In this document: positions 22,401 to 33,211 of the stretch, in pieces
Layout of the letters: each line of letters begins with the position of its first letter
How positions within the stretch are numbered: position 1 is the first letter of the stretch
Assembly: GCA_009193035.1 (NCBI GenBank)
Contig: SWDT01000021.1
Coordinates: forward strand, 124,001 to 188,000
Direction: 5' to 3'
Origin: Halicephalobus mephisto
Taxonomy: Eukaryota; Nematoda; Chromadorea; Rhabditida; Panagrolaimidae
Length of the DNA stretch: 64,000 nucleotides
Notes under the pieces: generated by a model
The model's input: the letters and a program-made list of their open reading frames with translations, nothing else
What the model was told of the DNA's origin: nothing
Database searches by the model: none
Translations under genes and position numbers: made by a program

Positions 22401-23367
22401 TGGACGTAGTTTATTGTGAGAATGATCGTTAGTATTGATTTTGACTAGTTTTTGAATGTAATGGAATGAAAATGAGGGGATTTAGAAATCGGAAATGATG
22501 AATAATATTAGTTTTTTAAAATTTTATGATTTCAAATTTAGGTTTATAAGTTTTAATTTAAAAAAATTTTGGATTTTATTTAAAAAAGTAGATTTTTGAT
22601 TTTGAAAGTTTGGGTTTTTTAAATTTTATTATTTAAAAAAGTAGATGTTTGATTTTGTTATAGAAATTTTGGTTTTTTGGATTTTGTAGTTGGTAATATT
22701 ATGTTTTTAGACTTTACGATGACTAAAGCGGTGAATATGGTAAATGCGGATTTGGTAAATAACTTGGGAAATTTACTAAGAAGATGTTCTGTACCGAAAT
22801 TGAACCCAAAACAACGTTATCCTGCTTTTGATGTGGAAGTTATGGAACATGAATTGAAAGCTACTGGGGAAAAGTTGGTGTCTGATCTTCAAGCTCTTCC
22901 TGAAAAAGTATCAAAATGCTATGACGATTTGCTATTTTACAGAGGATTGGAACATATATTTGATCAATTGAGAAATACAAACGCATTTTTTGAAGTTCAT
23001 AAACCATGGAAAATGAAAAAAGGACCTGATGTGAGTTTTGAAATTTAAATTTAAAATAATTTAAAATATTTAGCTTTCGACAGTACTGTTTTTGACATAT
23101 GAAACAGTTCGTGTTTGTAGTTTGTTATTACAACCTATTGTACCAGAATTTTCTGATAGAGCTTTGACAAGATTAGGATTATCGAAAAATGAAAGACATC
23201 TTGAAACAGCAACATTTGGTGGTGGTCCATCATTAAAACTCTATGGTAGAAATTTAGGAGAAAATCCAGGAAATATAATGGAAAGAATTCATCGAGAATC
23301 AGATGCTGAAATTTTAGGTAAAAAATATGATGATGATGAAATTAGAAACAAACGGGCTAATGCATGA
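19490..23367 (+). CDS. mars-2: Mitochondrial methionyl-tRNA synthetase
   Basis: Five exons (19490-19607, 20096-20394, 20567-21251, 22711-23030, 23074-23367) give 571 aa, all junctions in frame. It charges tRNA-Met with methionine for mitochondrial translation. The class I signatures are visible: HLGH at about residues 42-45 (HIGH motif) and KMSKS at about 330-334, both on the Rossmann catalytic core, followed by the helical anticodon-binding domain. The first 30 residues are basic with no acids (MKRAYIHRGLSSLCKIGSRG), a good mitochondrial targeting peptide. It lacks the zinc knuckle and EMAPII-like tail present in the cytosolic enzyme at 33,212. Intron 3 is unusually long (1,459 bp) and holds a candidate opposite-strand gene. 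An AATAAA polyadenylation signal is at 23,476-23,481. Confidence 0.95.
19700..20035 (+). repeat. Dispersed intronic repeat family, copy 3
   Basis: In intron 1 of mars-2, sense with the host. It contains GTACTCTGATTTAGAAGTTT, CTCGATCTATCCAGGAAGAA and the AAAATCGAAATTATCACGTA block. Clear match to the minus-strand copy at 10,290-10,680. Confidence 0.75.
21346..22375 (-). CDS. Candidate nested gene in mars-2 intron 3, frame ambiguous
   Basis: On the minus strand five exon-like blocks with good splice sites join: 22375-22310, 22267-22177, 22139-22083, 22039-21951 and 21441-21346. From the ATG at 22,375 this gives 132 aa with acidic loops (NEFDEHIIDGN) between hydrophobic stretches (VLFIGLSLVVLLNIGIL and FVFFVVVVAAVLATVLL), so a membrane protein. 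A TTTTCCTAG acceptor sits 5 nt before this ATG, fitting trans-splicing, and hydrophobic sequence continues upstream in frame. The same splice sites also keep a second frame open, with no ATG but running to a stop at 21,272; it reads a Cys run, then WIGNCYHGCTDYCHTVF and an N/Q/P-rich tail. Only one can be the main product. A CAACAA microsatellite explains the Val/Cys run in exon 3. Confidence 0.45.
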
Positions 23368-23553
23368 TTTGAGGAGAAATTATATTTGACATTTGTACTT
23401 TTTGATCCTGTTTTTATTGGGATTTGTTATATCCGTGTTAGAAATTGCATTATTTTTTGTTGTAAAATCAACTTGAATAAAGTTGAAAGGTTTTAAATTC
23501 CTCAGGAAGTGAATTTTACAGAAAAATTAAATAAATATTTTGATAAAATTAGA

Positions 23554-24606
23554 TCAAGCGGTGATTTCCTCGGCCAATCTGTCGAAAGCGTTTTGTTTGT
23601 GTTCGTAATCAGCGACCCAAGGGTGAGTTGGATGTTCTTCCCTTAGTTGGTTGATGTATCGGTTGCAGACTTCTGGGGATTTCCCGAGGAATTGACTGAC
23701 GACGAGTAGGTTGATGAGGATGTCGGGATCGTTTGCATCTCGTTGTTGAGCTTCGAGAAGCAGTTTTTCGGCATCGGTGTATTTCGCTTGAAGGATTAGG
23801 CTTGAGGCTTGAGAGACTTGGAGCAAAGGAGTAGCGCCGTATTTGTCGATCATTTCTTGATAGATATAGAATGCTTCTTGGAGTTTTTCCTTTCCGGCAC
23901 CCATATTGACCCAAGCTAGAGACAACTGGGTAATTGTGGCGTCTTCGTTGATTTCTTGCATTTTTTTCCATTCTTTTCTGAAAAATAAATGTAAAATTCA
24001 AAGTTTTTGAAACAACAAACATGGCCAAATCGACGCGGTCCAACTTCAGAAGGCACTGGATGGTAGCAGCACGGCATTCCAAGGATTCCGACAGATGAAG
24101 AGCTCGGAGTGCGTCGTCAATGTTCTGGAAATTTAAATAAATTATTTAAAAAATTATAAAAACTTACATTATGTCGAATAAGGATCTGAGCGGCCAGAAG
24201 CAAATTGACGTCATCAGGCTCGATGTTCCCAGCAACTTCAGCTTCGACTTCGGCAGCAATTTTGGCACTGAAAAAACCAATAACGGCCTAAAATTTGAGG
24301 ATTAACTCACCGTTTTCCGGGATTTCCGACGTAATCGGCGAATCTACGAACAGCCCTCAGGGCCGTCGGGGCATTCACGTCGATTTCGTTCAGTGGGATC
24401 GAGGTTTTTCCCAAGGCTATATATGAACGATACAAAAAGGAATCCCGAGCAATTTTGTCAGCATCAGTTTTCACTTTTGCATTCTGAAAAAAATTTCATA
24501 TAAAATTTATTTTTAAAAAACTGACCTGAGCATCGTTAATACATTGCTGATAAGCTCCCAAGTAATAGTTATTACGAACATCAAAAAGATGATCAATTTC
24601 AGCCAT
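23554..24606 (-). CDS. cope-1: Epsilon-COP, coatomer subunit epsilon
   Basis: Five exons on the minus strand (24606-24526, 24483-24311, 24267-24168, 24124-24021, 23977-23554) give 293 aa, all in frame. It matches the epsilon subunit of the COPI coat throughout: the N-terminal LFDVRNNYYLGAYQQCIN, the middle LLLAAQILIRHNNIDDALR, and the C-terminal block EVCNRYINQLREEHPTHPWV. The protein is a TPR-like alpha-solenoid that binds alpha-COP at the coat vertex and works in Golgi-to-ER retrograde transport. Length is close to animal orthologues (about 290-310 aa). It is convergent with mars-2 (186 bp between stops) and divergent from ace-1. Confidence 0.95.
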
Positions 24607-26052
24607 CGAGAACGAAAATCAGAAGCAGAATCCGAGGCACAAAAGAGAATTTGAAAGTTGGAACGCCACGTTTTCCGTTTTCGACGGAACGAGTGAATTT
24701 TCGTTTCGAAACCTTTCACTTTGAGGATTTTTGAATTTTTTTCTTCTTCGAAATCCTAAAATTAATTTTTTTTCTATCTTCTTTCTTTGGTATTTTTTTA
24801 AGTTTTATTTTTTATTTTTATAAAATAGATTTTTAGGTAAGTTTTTTATTTTGTAAAATATAATTTATAACGAAATTTAGCCTTAATGTGGTTGAATTTG
24901 TTCACATGTTGATTTCCGTGTGTTTATATATAAATTTCCTCTATTTTTTACTTTTATTACAAAACTAAGGTAATTCTTCAGTAGGTTAAAGGCAAGTTAC
25001 TAAAATAACTAATTTTCTAAAATAAGATTTATGAAAAATTACAAAAATTGAATTTTTAAAATTAATTTTTTTCTATTTTTAAAATTTTTTCTTTTTTACA
25101 AACTAATTTTTTAATTAAGTTTTTAATTTTATAAAATATATTGTATATATGATTTTTATTTTAATTCTTATTATTTTTCACAGTTTTCATAAATAAATTT
25201 ATTTAAATTTTTTTATAAAACCAATTCTCCGGTGAGTTAAGTTACTAAAATAAAAGTCATTTTCAAATTAATTTTTACAGTTGGTTACTTGTAAGTTGGG
25301 CATTAATTGAGTAATTTGCACTTTTCAGTTGAATTGCTGCTTTTCAACCTCATTTTTCAAAATTCAACAATTTTAACTCGTGAAATTCGGATGAATCTAC
25401 TGTATACTCGCGAAATTCGGATGAATCTACTGTATTTTCGAGATCCGCTGCGGGTTGTTGTGGAGAATTCCGGAGGACTTGATCAGCTGAAAAATGAAAT
25501 TTAAGAATACCTGTTTTAAGGACTTTTGTCGTATTTAAATTTCTATTTTTAATTTTAATTTGCAAAATGAAAGTTTTGAGAACGTAGAAACAGGAACTGA
25601 CATGTGGCAGACAAAGTTTATAAGCGATCCCGGGAGTTTATAAAGGAAGTCTCAAGTTGGCAGGTCGATGACGATCTGCTTTTTGATGAACTGTGACAGC
25701 CGCTCTCGGGGAAGAAATCCAAATCCCTCCGAGTAACAGCAGAAAGTTAATCTCCTTCCTCCAACGAGCGCACCTGTCGTTCTATCACACTGCCAACGGC
25801 TTTTCCCCAAGGATAGCCGACTTCTAAACTGGAGAATTACGCAATTAGCTGCTTTAGGTCCAATTTGTTTTGTGCACAAAACACGCCTCTGTCGACAATC
25901 ATAGGTTTTTGCGTCAATCACATTTTTCGTTATTTGTTTTTGTCCTAGTGAACATCGTCCCCTCTGGCCAGTCAATCTCTCGAACATTGGGGCTGATAGA
26001 ACCTACGTATGACACCTCGAAAGAAAAAACGGAGAGACATGAAGCCGACGTG
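24607..26052. other. Divergent intergenic region between cope-1 and ace-1
   Basis: AT-rich from 24,720 to 25,300. A perfect-looking 30-bp direct duplication (CGAAATTCGGATGAATCTAC core) lies at 25,378-25,437. From 25,590 the composition becomes more balanced, probably ace-1 promoter and 5' UTR. Short open frames there do not look coding. Confidence 0.45.
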
Positions 26053-29000
26053 ATGACATTCAGATTCCACTATCGATTAATTTATTCGGCTACTGACATA
26101 TTTTTGTTGATAATTGGGTTTATTTTTATCATCCAGGCAAGTATTCGACTTTGAAAAATAATTTTATTGCTAAAATTAATGGTTTTTCATTAAAAATTTA
26201 AAATTAAAAATAATAATCGAAATTAATTTTTGAAAAACTAAAATTTAAAAATTGCTAAAAATTTTGGAAACTTTGAATTTCAAAACTTTTCAGAATCCAA
26301 TAAATTTTTTTGAAATTTAAAATTTTCGGAAATTTTAAAATTAAAAAAATTTATTTTGAAAAAATTTTACGAAAATAATTTTTTAAATTTCTACAGTACT
26401 CTGATTAAAATTTAATAGACTTCTGAAACCTTCCAGAATTTCATAATCGACTTCTGGAGTCTTCTAAAATCAAAAAAACTAAAAATTATTTAAAATTAAA
26501 AATTTTAAAAATTCGTTTCGAAACAATTTTGAACATTGTTTTCGTCATACTGTAATTTATATTCTACAGTATTTTTGAATGTTAATTTTCCGAACCTAAA
26601 AAGATTAAATATAAAATAAAAAATTTGTACTTATTTCTTGAATGATCGATTTTCAGCCAGCGGATTTTCGGAACGTCCACGTCACTCTGAATGATGGATC
26701 TCCGGTGGTCGGGGAAGTGGTCCAATCGGTCCATGGAAAGGAAGTTGTGCAATTTCTAGGAATTCCATTTGCCGAACCTCCAATTGGAAAACTTAGATTC
26801 AGAAAACCAATCCCAAAAAAACCTTGGAGAGAACCTTTGTTAGCAACGACGCCTCCGAAAAGTTGTGTTCAAAGTTTGGACACGTATTTTGGGGACTTTG
26901 ACGGGGCTACGATGTGGAACAGTAATGTCCCCATGAGCGAGGATTGTCTTTATTTAAATGTCCATGTTCCGGAAAAAGTTGATCCTGGACGGAAATTGGC
27001 GGTGCTTGTTTGGGTCTATGGAGGGGGTTTCTGGTCCGGGTGTATGACCCTGGACATCTACGATCCTAAGATCTTCTCCAGCGAAGAAAACGTCATCATA
27101 GTTGCTATGAATTATCGTGTTTCTATGTTCGGATTTCTGTATCTAGGTGTAGAAGCTGCTCCAGGAAATGCCGGACTTTGGGATCAGCAACTGGCACTCA
27201 AGTGGGTCCATTCCAACATCGAGGCCTTCGGGGGCGATCCGGACAGAATCACCCTTTTCGGCGAAAGTGCCGGAGCCGCTTCCGTGGCTATGCACATGTT
27301 GAGCGAAAAATCCGCTCCTTACTTCACTAGAGCCATTATCCAGTCAGGATCAGCCATATCCCCTTGGGCAATCGAGAACCGACAAGTCGCCTTAAGCAGA
27401 GCCGTGGTGGTCTACGAGTACATGAAATGCGGAAATATGTCCAGAAATCCAGAAGAATGGAACATGGAAAAAGTTTTAATGTGTCTTCTAGAAGCCAGTG
27501 CGGACAAAATTCGGGACGCAGAATGGGTACCTGTCATGGAATTTGCAGATTTTCCTTGGGTTCCTGTCATCGATGGAGATTTCCTAATCGAAAGTGCTCC
27601 TACTAGTTTAAAAAACGGACATTTCAAAAAAAGCCAACTTTTGGCTGGATCCAACAACGACGAAGCTATGTACTTCATCGTCTACCAGATTGCCGTAAGT
27701 CGGATTAAGTGATTTCGAAATAATTTCCATAATGTAAAATTCACGTATCAGACAAGTTTCAAAATTGGATAATTTCTGTTTCAAAATTAGATAATTTCTG
27801 TTCTAAAATTGGATGTGTGTGTTCCGAATATTCCCGATCGCAGATTGAACGTTCGTGTTGCAGATATTTATATTCTAAAACAATATATTTATGTCCCGAA
27901 AATCTATGTTTTAGACATCTTCAAAAGTTAAACTCTTGTATTGCAGATATTTATATTCTAAAACAATATATTTATGTCCCAATAAGTTGTATCCTAAAAG
28001 TAGAAATTCAAGTTCCAAAATTAAATATATTTGTATTTCAAAAATATATTTGTGTCCCGAAAATTTTTGTTTCGGATATACTTAAAAATTAGATTCTTGT
28101 TTCTCAGATATTTATATTTTAAAACCATATATTTATGTTCCAATAAGTTGTATCCTAAAAGTAGAAATTCAAATTCCAAAATTAAACATTTTTAACAATT
28201 TTTTTGGAATTAAACATGAGACAATTTTTAGGATGTGTTTCCTCCTTCTGAATTCTTTGAAAAGACGGATTTCATAAAATCCAGAGAAACTTGGCTTCGA
28301 TCGATCGCGAATCTTCTTCCGAGACAGATTCTGAAGTCTTCTCTCGCTCTTCAAGCAATAATCCACGAATATGAACCTTTTAATCTTCCTGTTCGTCCTG
28401 TGGATTGGGTCAGATCTCTCGACAAAATGCTCGGGGATTTTCATTTTACCTGTGGGGTTAATGAATTTGCCCAAGCTCATGCACAACACGGAGGGGTCAG
28501 TTACTACTACCACTTTACTCATTTGTCCAGTCAGCAAACTTGGCCTCATTGGATGGGGGTACTTCATGGATATGAAATTAATTTCGTTTTTGGGGAGCCT
28601 TTTAACACCCAAAAATACAAGTACACCAAGGAGGAACAGGAGCTCTCCACGAGGTTCATGAGGTACTGGGCCAACTTCGCCAGGACAGGGTAAGTCATCC
28701 TCCGAGTTCATTTCTGCAAAAATTACAGTAATCCGTTTCGATGGAGCCACTTGAGTATTGTGGTTTTTTGAATGTTTAACAGCACTTTCATATATAACCC
28801 TTAATCTTTGAAGATGGATCAAGGGATTCACATCTTATATAACCTCAACTCAGGAGTTTTTAACTATATTTAGACAGAATATGTTCCTAAAAACCTAATT
28901 ACGAAATTTTGTAGAATTATGAAAGTACCATCGCACAAAACCAAAATTTTAGGCCATTTTTGTTTCTAAAAAGTTCTAAACATTCCCCTCGAGACCACTT

Positions 29001-30144
29001 CAATAAAAAGTTCATATATAATTTTTATAACATGAGTGATTAAGAAATAATCATCGCAAAAAAACCAAAATTTTAAACTATTTTTGTTTCTAAAAACTTC
29101 TAAACATTCCCCTCGAGACCATTTCGATAAAAAGTTCATGATTTTTATAATATGAGTAATTAAGAAATAATCATCGCAAAAAAACCAAAATTTTAGGCCA
29201 TTTTTGTTTCTAAAAACGTCTAAATATTCCCCTTGAGACCGTTTTGTCAAAAAGTTTACTTTTACAATGACTACTTTAGTGATCCTAATAAGAACCCTGA
29301 TGGCTCTTACACTCCAGACACTTGGCCCCCATACAATGCCGAAACCCAGGAGTACATGAACCTGACAATCGAATCTGATTACACCAAGAGGGGCGCTAAA
29401 CGGGTTGGCGCGGCTCTTCGTCGAAAACAATGCGCCTTCTGGAAGTCCGTCGTTCCGAATCTTCTTTCAGTCAGTGGTAAGTTTTCTAAAATCACAAAAA
29501 CGAATCAATTTTCCCTTGGTTTTGAAATTCCTCTCCTGCGACATTTGCCCCCTTTAACTCGCGTTGATTCCGAAGTTCTTTCTAAATTAATACTTTTACT
29601 TAATTGACATACCAAGTTAACCCTATCACCAAAAAAATCCATATAAAAACGATAAAAAATAATTTGCATAACAGTAGCTCTTCTTTGATTCGCATTGATT
29701 TCGAAATTCTCTTTAAATTAATTTTCTCCTTACTTAACTGAGATATTATGTTAATTTAACTACCGAAAAACCGGTATAAAAACGAAAGAAATAAATCCTA
29801 AAAAATAAGGAAAGCAACCATCCCAAAATCGGAAAACGAAATATTACGAAATAAGACGAGAAAAACGTCGCGTAACTCCTCGCGCGCGTGTCTATGAACC
29901 GACAATCCTACGACTGGAACGGCAAATCTGGCTAATTAGTGTATTTTTTCGACAAATCCGGAATTATATAAAAATCCTAATTTTTTCAGCTGACGTCGGT
30001 GAATCATTCGTTCGTTGGCGACAACAGATGGATCGGTGGGAATCAGAATACATTTTGGATTGGCAATATCACTTTGAACAATACAAAAAATATCAAGCCT
30101 ATCGTCATTTCGAAACTGATTATGGTCAATGTTCTGATCCTTGA
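26053..30144 (+). CDS. ace-1: Acetylcholinesterase, ACE-1 type with T-peptide tail
   Basis: Five exons (26053-26136, 26657-27694, 28232-28689, 29280-29476, 29990-30144) give 643 aa. It hydrolyses acetylcholine at cholinergic synapses. Visible: a hydrophobic signal segment in exon 1; the choline-site Trp in ATMWNSN (about 115) before SEDCLYLNV; oxyanion GGGFWSG (about 150-156); catalytic Ser232 in FGESAGAAS; Glu in SNNDEAMYF (about 363); His486 in WMGVLHGYEI. The last exon encodes a Trp-rich amphipathic tail (VRWRQQM, RWESEY, LDWQYHF) ending GQCSDP, that is, the T-type peptide that forms tetramers with proline-rich anchors, as in worm ACE-1. Intron 1 has a GC donor (CAG-GCAAGT) instead of GT; exon 1 is otherwise in frame and supplies the signal sequence. 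The intron before exon 4 holds a dispersed repeat. Confidence 0.94.
28800..29260 (+). repeat. Dispersed intronic repeat family, copy 4
   Basis: In ace-1 intron 3, sense with the host. Starts GATGGATCAAGGGATTCACA, then AACCTAATTACGAAATTTTG, then three sub-copies of the CCTCGAGACCA(C/T)TTC-type end at about 28,990, 29,110 and 29,230. The last sub-copy ends about 20 bp before the acceptor of exon 4, so the repeat may supply part of the polypyrimidine tract or branch region. Confidence 0.75.
29540..29800. repeat. Direct duplication of about 130 bp in the last ace-1 intron
   Basis: TAACTCGCGTTGATTCCGAA at 29,555 is echoed by TGATTCGCATTGATTTCGAA about 135 bp later, and the following TTAATTNNNNCTTACTTAA and ATAAAAACGA words also match. 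Intronic. Confidence 0.6.
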
Positions 30145-30256
30145 TATTTTGCTGTTCTTCGTCATTCCCTCCAGACATCAGCTGACCTCCGTATTTATTG
30201 CTCAAAAACTTTAGGATTCAGTCAATCGATCTCGACTAAAAATCTGCAATCCAAAA

Positions 30257-30262
30257 AATAAA
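30257..30262 (+). terminator. Polyadenylation signal for ace-1
   Basis: AATAAA 113 bp after the ace-1 stop. It lies only 4 bp beyond the stop codon of the opposing RBMX2 gene (30,266), so the two transcripts must overlap at their 3' ends if this signal is used. Confidence 0.6.
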
Positions 30263-30265
30263 TAA

Positions 30266-32064
30266 TTACCGATTCAGTCTTTTTGGAACATAGTGTTCTT
30301 CTTCTTTCCAGTTCACGTTTTTTTCGCCTTTTGTCATTCTTTCAATTTCACGAACAGCTTTGAACATTTCAATGTCCCGCCAGTCAGCCTTGTCGAAATC
30401 AGGACGGATATTATGGGTCGGGGGTGGGGGTACTTCTTTCCTCTTCTTGCCGAAGTTGAAGTGGTCCTGTCTTCCGTAGAAGTTGACATCATCGATTCCT
30501 TCGTCGAGTTTTTTCTTCTTGGCATCCCATCGGCCATCGTCTTCCGGTCGTCCTCTTTCCTCATCTGGAGTGCGTTCACGGAGTCTTTTCGCAAGTTTCT
30601 TTTCCTGAAAAAATTATTGTCTTCAATTTTACGTTCAAAAAACTAAAAACCAAAGAGTTCTCGACAAGAAGTCAATGATTAACTAAACTGTTTTGGTTTC
30701 CTTGGGACATTACGTAAACGAGGGGGTCTAGGGGTTTCTTGGTAAGGAATAAGTATTTATTCCTAGAAAGATTAGAGATTTATATGGACATCCCAAGGGT
30801 TCATCGAAAGAGATTCAGAAGTTAATAGAGAATCTAGATATTTCATCATAAAAATTAAAGATTTGTTCCTAGAAAGATTAGAGATTTATATGGACATCCT
30901 GAGAGTTCATTAACGGGAAATTTAGAGGTTTCGTCATAAAAAATTAGATTCGTTTCGAGGAAGTTTATATATAGATGCCTTAGGGCTCATCAACAGAAAA
31001 TTTGGAAGTTCTTTCACAAGGGATTTATTTCCAGGATGCCTAACGATTCATCCGAGGAGATCCGCGAGTTAATTACGAGGGAGTTTGTCCACAAAAGTTT
31101 AGGGGTTCGTTCACAGGAGGTTCGAGGGTTCATTAACAAGGAATTTCGACCTTTGTTTCCAGGGATTCTGGTTTAGAAATGAATTTTCAGAAATTTAAGA
31201 ATTAACTTGCAAGTTTTAAAATTGGTTTGCAAATTTAGAAATTCAAAAATTCATAAAATTAAAAATTCACATTTTCGAAAAATCACTAATTTGAAATTTT
31301 TTTTAATTTTCAAAAAAATCCTAAAAAATTAAAAATAAAAATTACAGAAATCTCAAATTTGCGAAGATCCCCCCAGGGCTTTTAACGGAAATTTTGAAAT
31401 AAATTTAGCATAAAAAAGTGATTTTAAATTTTAAAAATATTTGAAAACTTACAAATTTCGCGAGTTTTCTTTCTTCTTTTTCTCGTTTTTTCCGTTCTTT
31501 TCTGGCTTGGAGGAATTCGTCGTCCAGAACCTCCTTCTTCACCTTCACAAGCTGCTTCTCGGCCTTCTTTATCTGCTTCTTGAGTTCTTTCTCCTTCATC
31601 TTGGCTTCACGTTCGGCCTCCTCCTCGTCGATCACGATCGGCTTCGGAGCACAGCCCTCTTCCCAGAGCTTCTTCGTCGCTTCGTCCATTTCCTCCTTGT
31701 ATCTGGGTAATCTGTATTCTTCAATGTGGTCTACTTGAAGAATCCTCCCAAGCAACTTGATCCCGTTGAAGTTATCCACGGCTAAAACCGTGCTTCTTTG
31801 GTCGGCGTAACACAAGTAACAAAATCCTCGTGATTTTCCGGTGGTTTTGTCTCTGATGAGATTAATATTGACAACTTCACCATATTGACTAAATACAGTA
31901 ATAATATCACCTTCATTGAGATCAAACGGAAGAGATCCGATATATATCCAAGCGGAGCCCTCGTATTTGTTGTGCCACGATTTCGACGAATTTCCAGCGT
32001 AATTCAGTTGTAACTCCTTTTCGTTGATTTCATTCTGGAGTCTGATCTTCGTCACACGATTCAT
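30266..32064 (-). CDS. RBMX2: RBMX2/Snu17-like RRM splicing factor
   Basis: Two exons on the minus strand (32064-31453 and 30604-30266) give 316 aa in frame. The single RRM shows RNP2 (IYIGSL, about 40-45) and RNP1 (KSRGFCYL, about 77-84). The N-terminal MNRVTKIRLQNEINEKEL and SWHNKYEGSAWIYIG are typical of the RBMX2 (yeast Ist3/Snu17) family, a spliceosomal B/Bact-complex protein of the RES complex. After the RRM come long Lys/Glu-rich helices and a C-terminal segment with WDAKKKK and DDVNFYGRQDHFNFGKKRK. An upstream in-frame extension exists but is hydrophobic and unlike the family, so the ATG at 32,064 was chosen. The 848-bp intron contains repeated AGAGATTTATATGGACATCC words. Confidence 0.93.
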
Positions 32065-32295
32065 GATGAAAATTGATATATGAAAAACAAAAATAAAAAA
32101 GAAATTAAATATTTGAAGAAATATGAAATTTTCGAAGAAGATGAAGAAATGCGTTTGGCGAAAGTTCTGAATTGCCAAAACTCTAAAAAGCTGCAAATTT
32201 CTCTAACATGATATTGAACTTTTGTGATTAATTATTTTTCTTTTTTCCGACTTTTTTCCGACTTTTTTCATGTAATTTTTCTCTTTTTTCTTACC

Positions 32296-33130
32296 TGTGA
32301 TACCAAACTACATATTCAATCACGTGAAAACAAATTTTGACTTTTTTAAACGTGGATTTTGAAGCGTGATGTAATATTGCTTTTCCTACTTTTTTTTACC
32401 TTCTTTTACATTCCGGATTTCTTCATTTTTTTACTGTTTTCTTGACTGATTTTTTTCCTTTTCTTATTTCTGATGTTAAATTACATATTTAATCACGTGA
32501 AGATGGATTTTGACTTTTTTAAACGTGGATTTTAAAAGGTGATGTAATATTGCTTTTCCTACTTTTTCTGTAACCTTTTATATTTTAATTGTTTCTCCTT
32601 TTCTGACTTTTTATTTACCTTTTCTTATCTGTGATGTTATGAGATTTATTTAATCACGTGGAGCTGAATTTCGAAACCTTATGTGATATTCCTTTTTCTA
32701 CTTTTTATAACAAACTGCTTTTATTCCTTTCTGTTTCCTTTTTCTTTCATCTTTCAGATAACTTTTCGTATCTATATTATCAAAACCTATGTTCCATCAC
32801 GTGTAAATGAATCATTAATGATGTAAATATGAGTTTTCAAACGTGATGCAATATTTATTTTGCTTTTTATGAAAATTAGTTTTACTTGATTATTTCTTCC
32901 ATTCCCGACCCCTTTGTTTATTCTCGTCTAAGATATCAATACACATATTTAATTACATTTAGATAGATTTTGATTGATATGAATACGAGTTTTGAAAATC
33001 TGATCTACATTCCGTATTCCGATTTTGTTATCTCTTACATCTTTTGATTATTCGTCTTTTTTTAAGTAATTTTTTTTCTAATCTAAAATACCAAAATATA
33101 TCTGATCTAATATAGATGGATTTAACTGAT
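32296..33130. repeat. Decaying tandem repeat of 140-175 bp with TCACGTG E-boxes
   Basis: Six units fill the divergent promoter region between RBMX2 and mars-1. Perfect E-boxes occur at 32,320 (TCACGTGA), 32,493 (TCACGTGA), 32,654 (TCACGTGG) and 32,797 (TCACGTGT); the fifth and sixth units have lost the core. Units also share ACGTGGATTTT and TGATGTAATATTGCTTTTCC. TCACGTGA is the palindromic site of bHLH-zip factors such as HLH-30/TFEB and MML-1/MXL. Confidence 0.7.
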
Positions 33131-33211
33131 ATGGATACAAGTTCCGAAATATGACGTGATATTTTTTGAAAATTTTTTACATCAAGCCTTTTTAGGCTTT
33201 GCAAATCTACA

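Noticed and set aside
25307..25987. Short frames upstream of ace-1, including one over a 30-bp duplication
   Set aside because: No ATG in good context, no splice continuity with ace-1, and composition fits 5' noncoding sequence.
30334..30594. 86-codon minus-strand frame over RBMX2 exon 2
   Set aside because: It is one base out of register with the in-frame exon 2 of RBMX2, whose reading gives the family C-terminus.
31405..32196. Upstream start for RBMX2 adding a 44-residue Phe-rich extension
   Set aside because: The extension is hydrophobic, AT-rich and absent from the family; MNRVTKIRL is the normal start.
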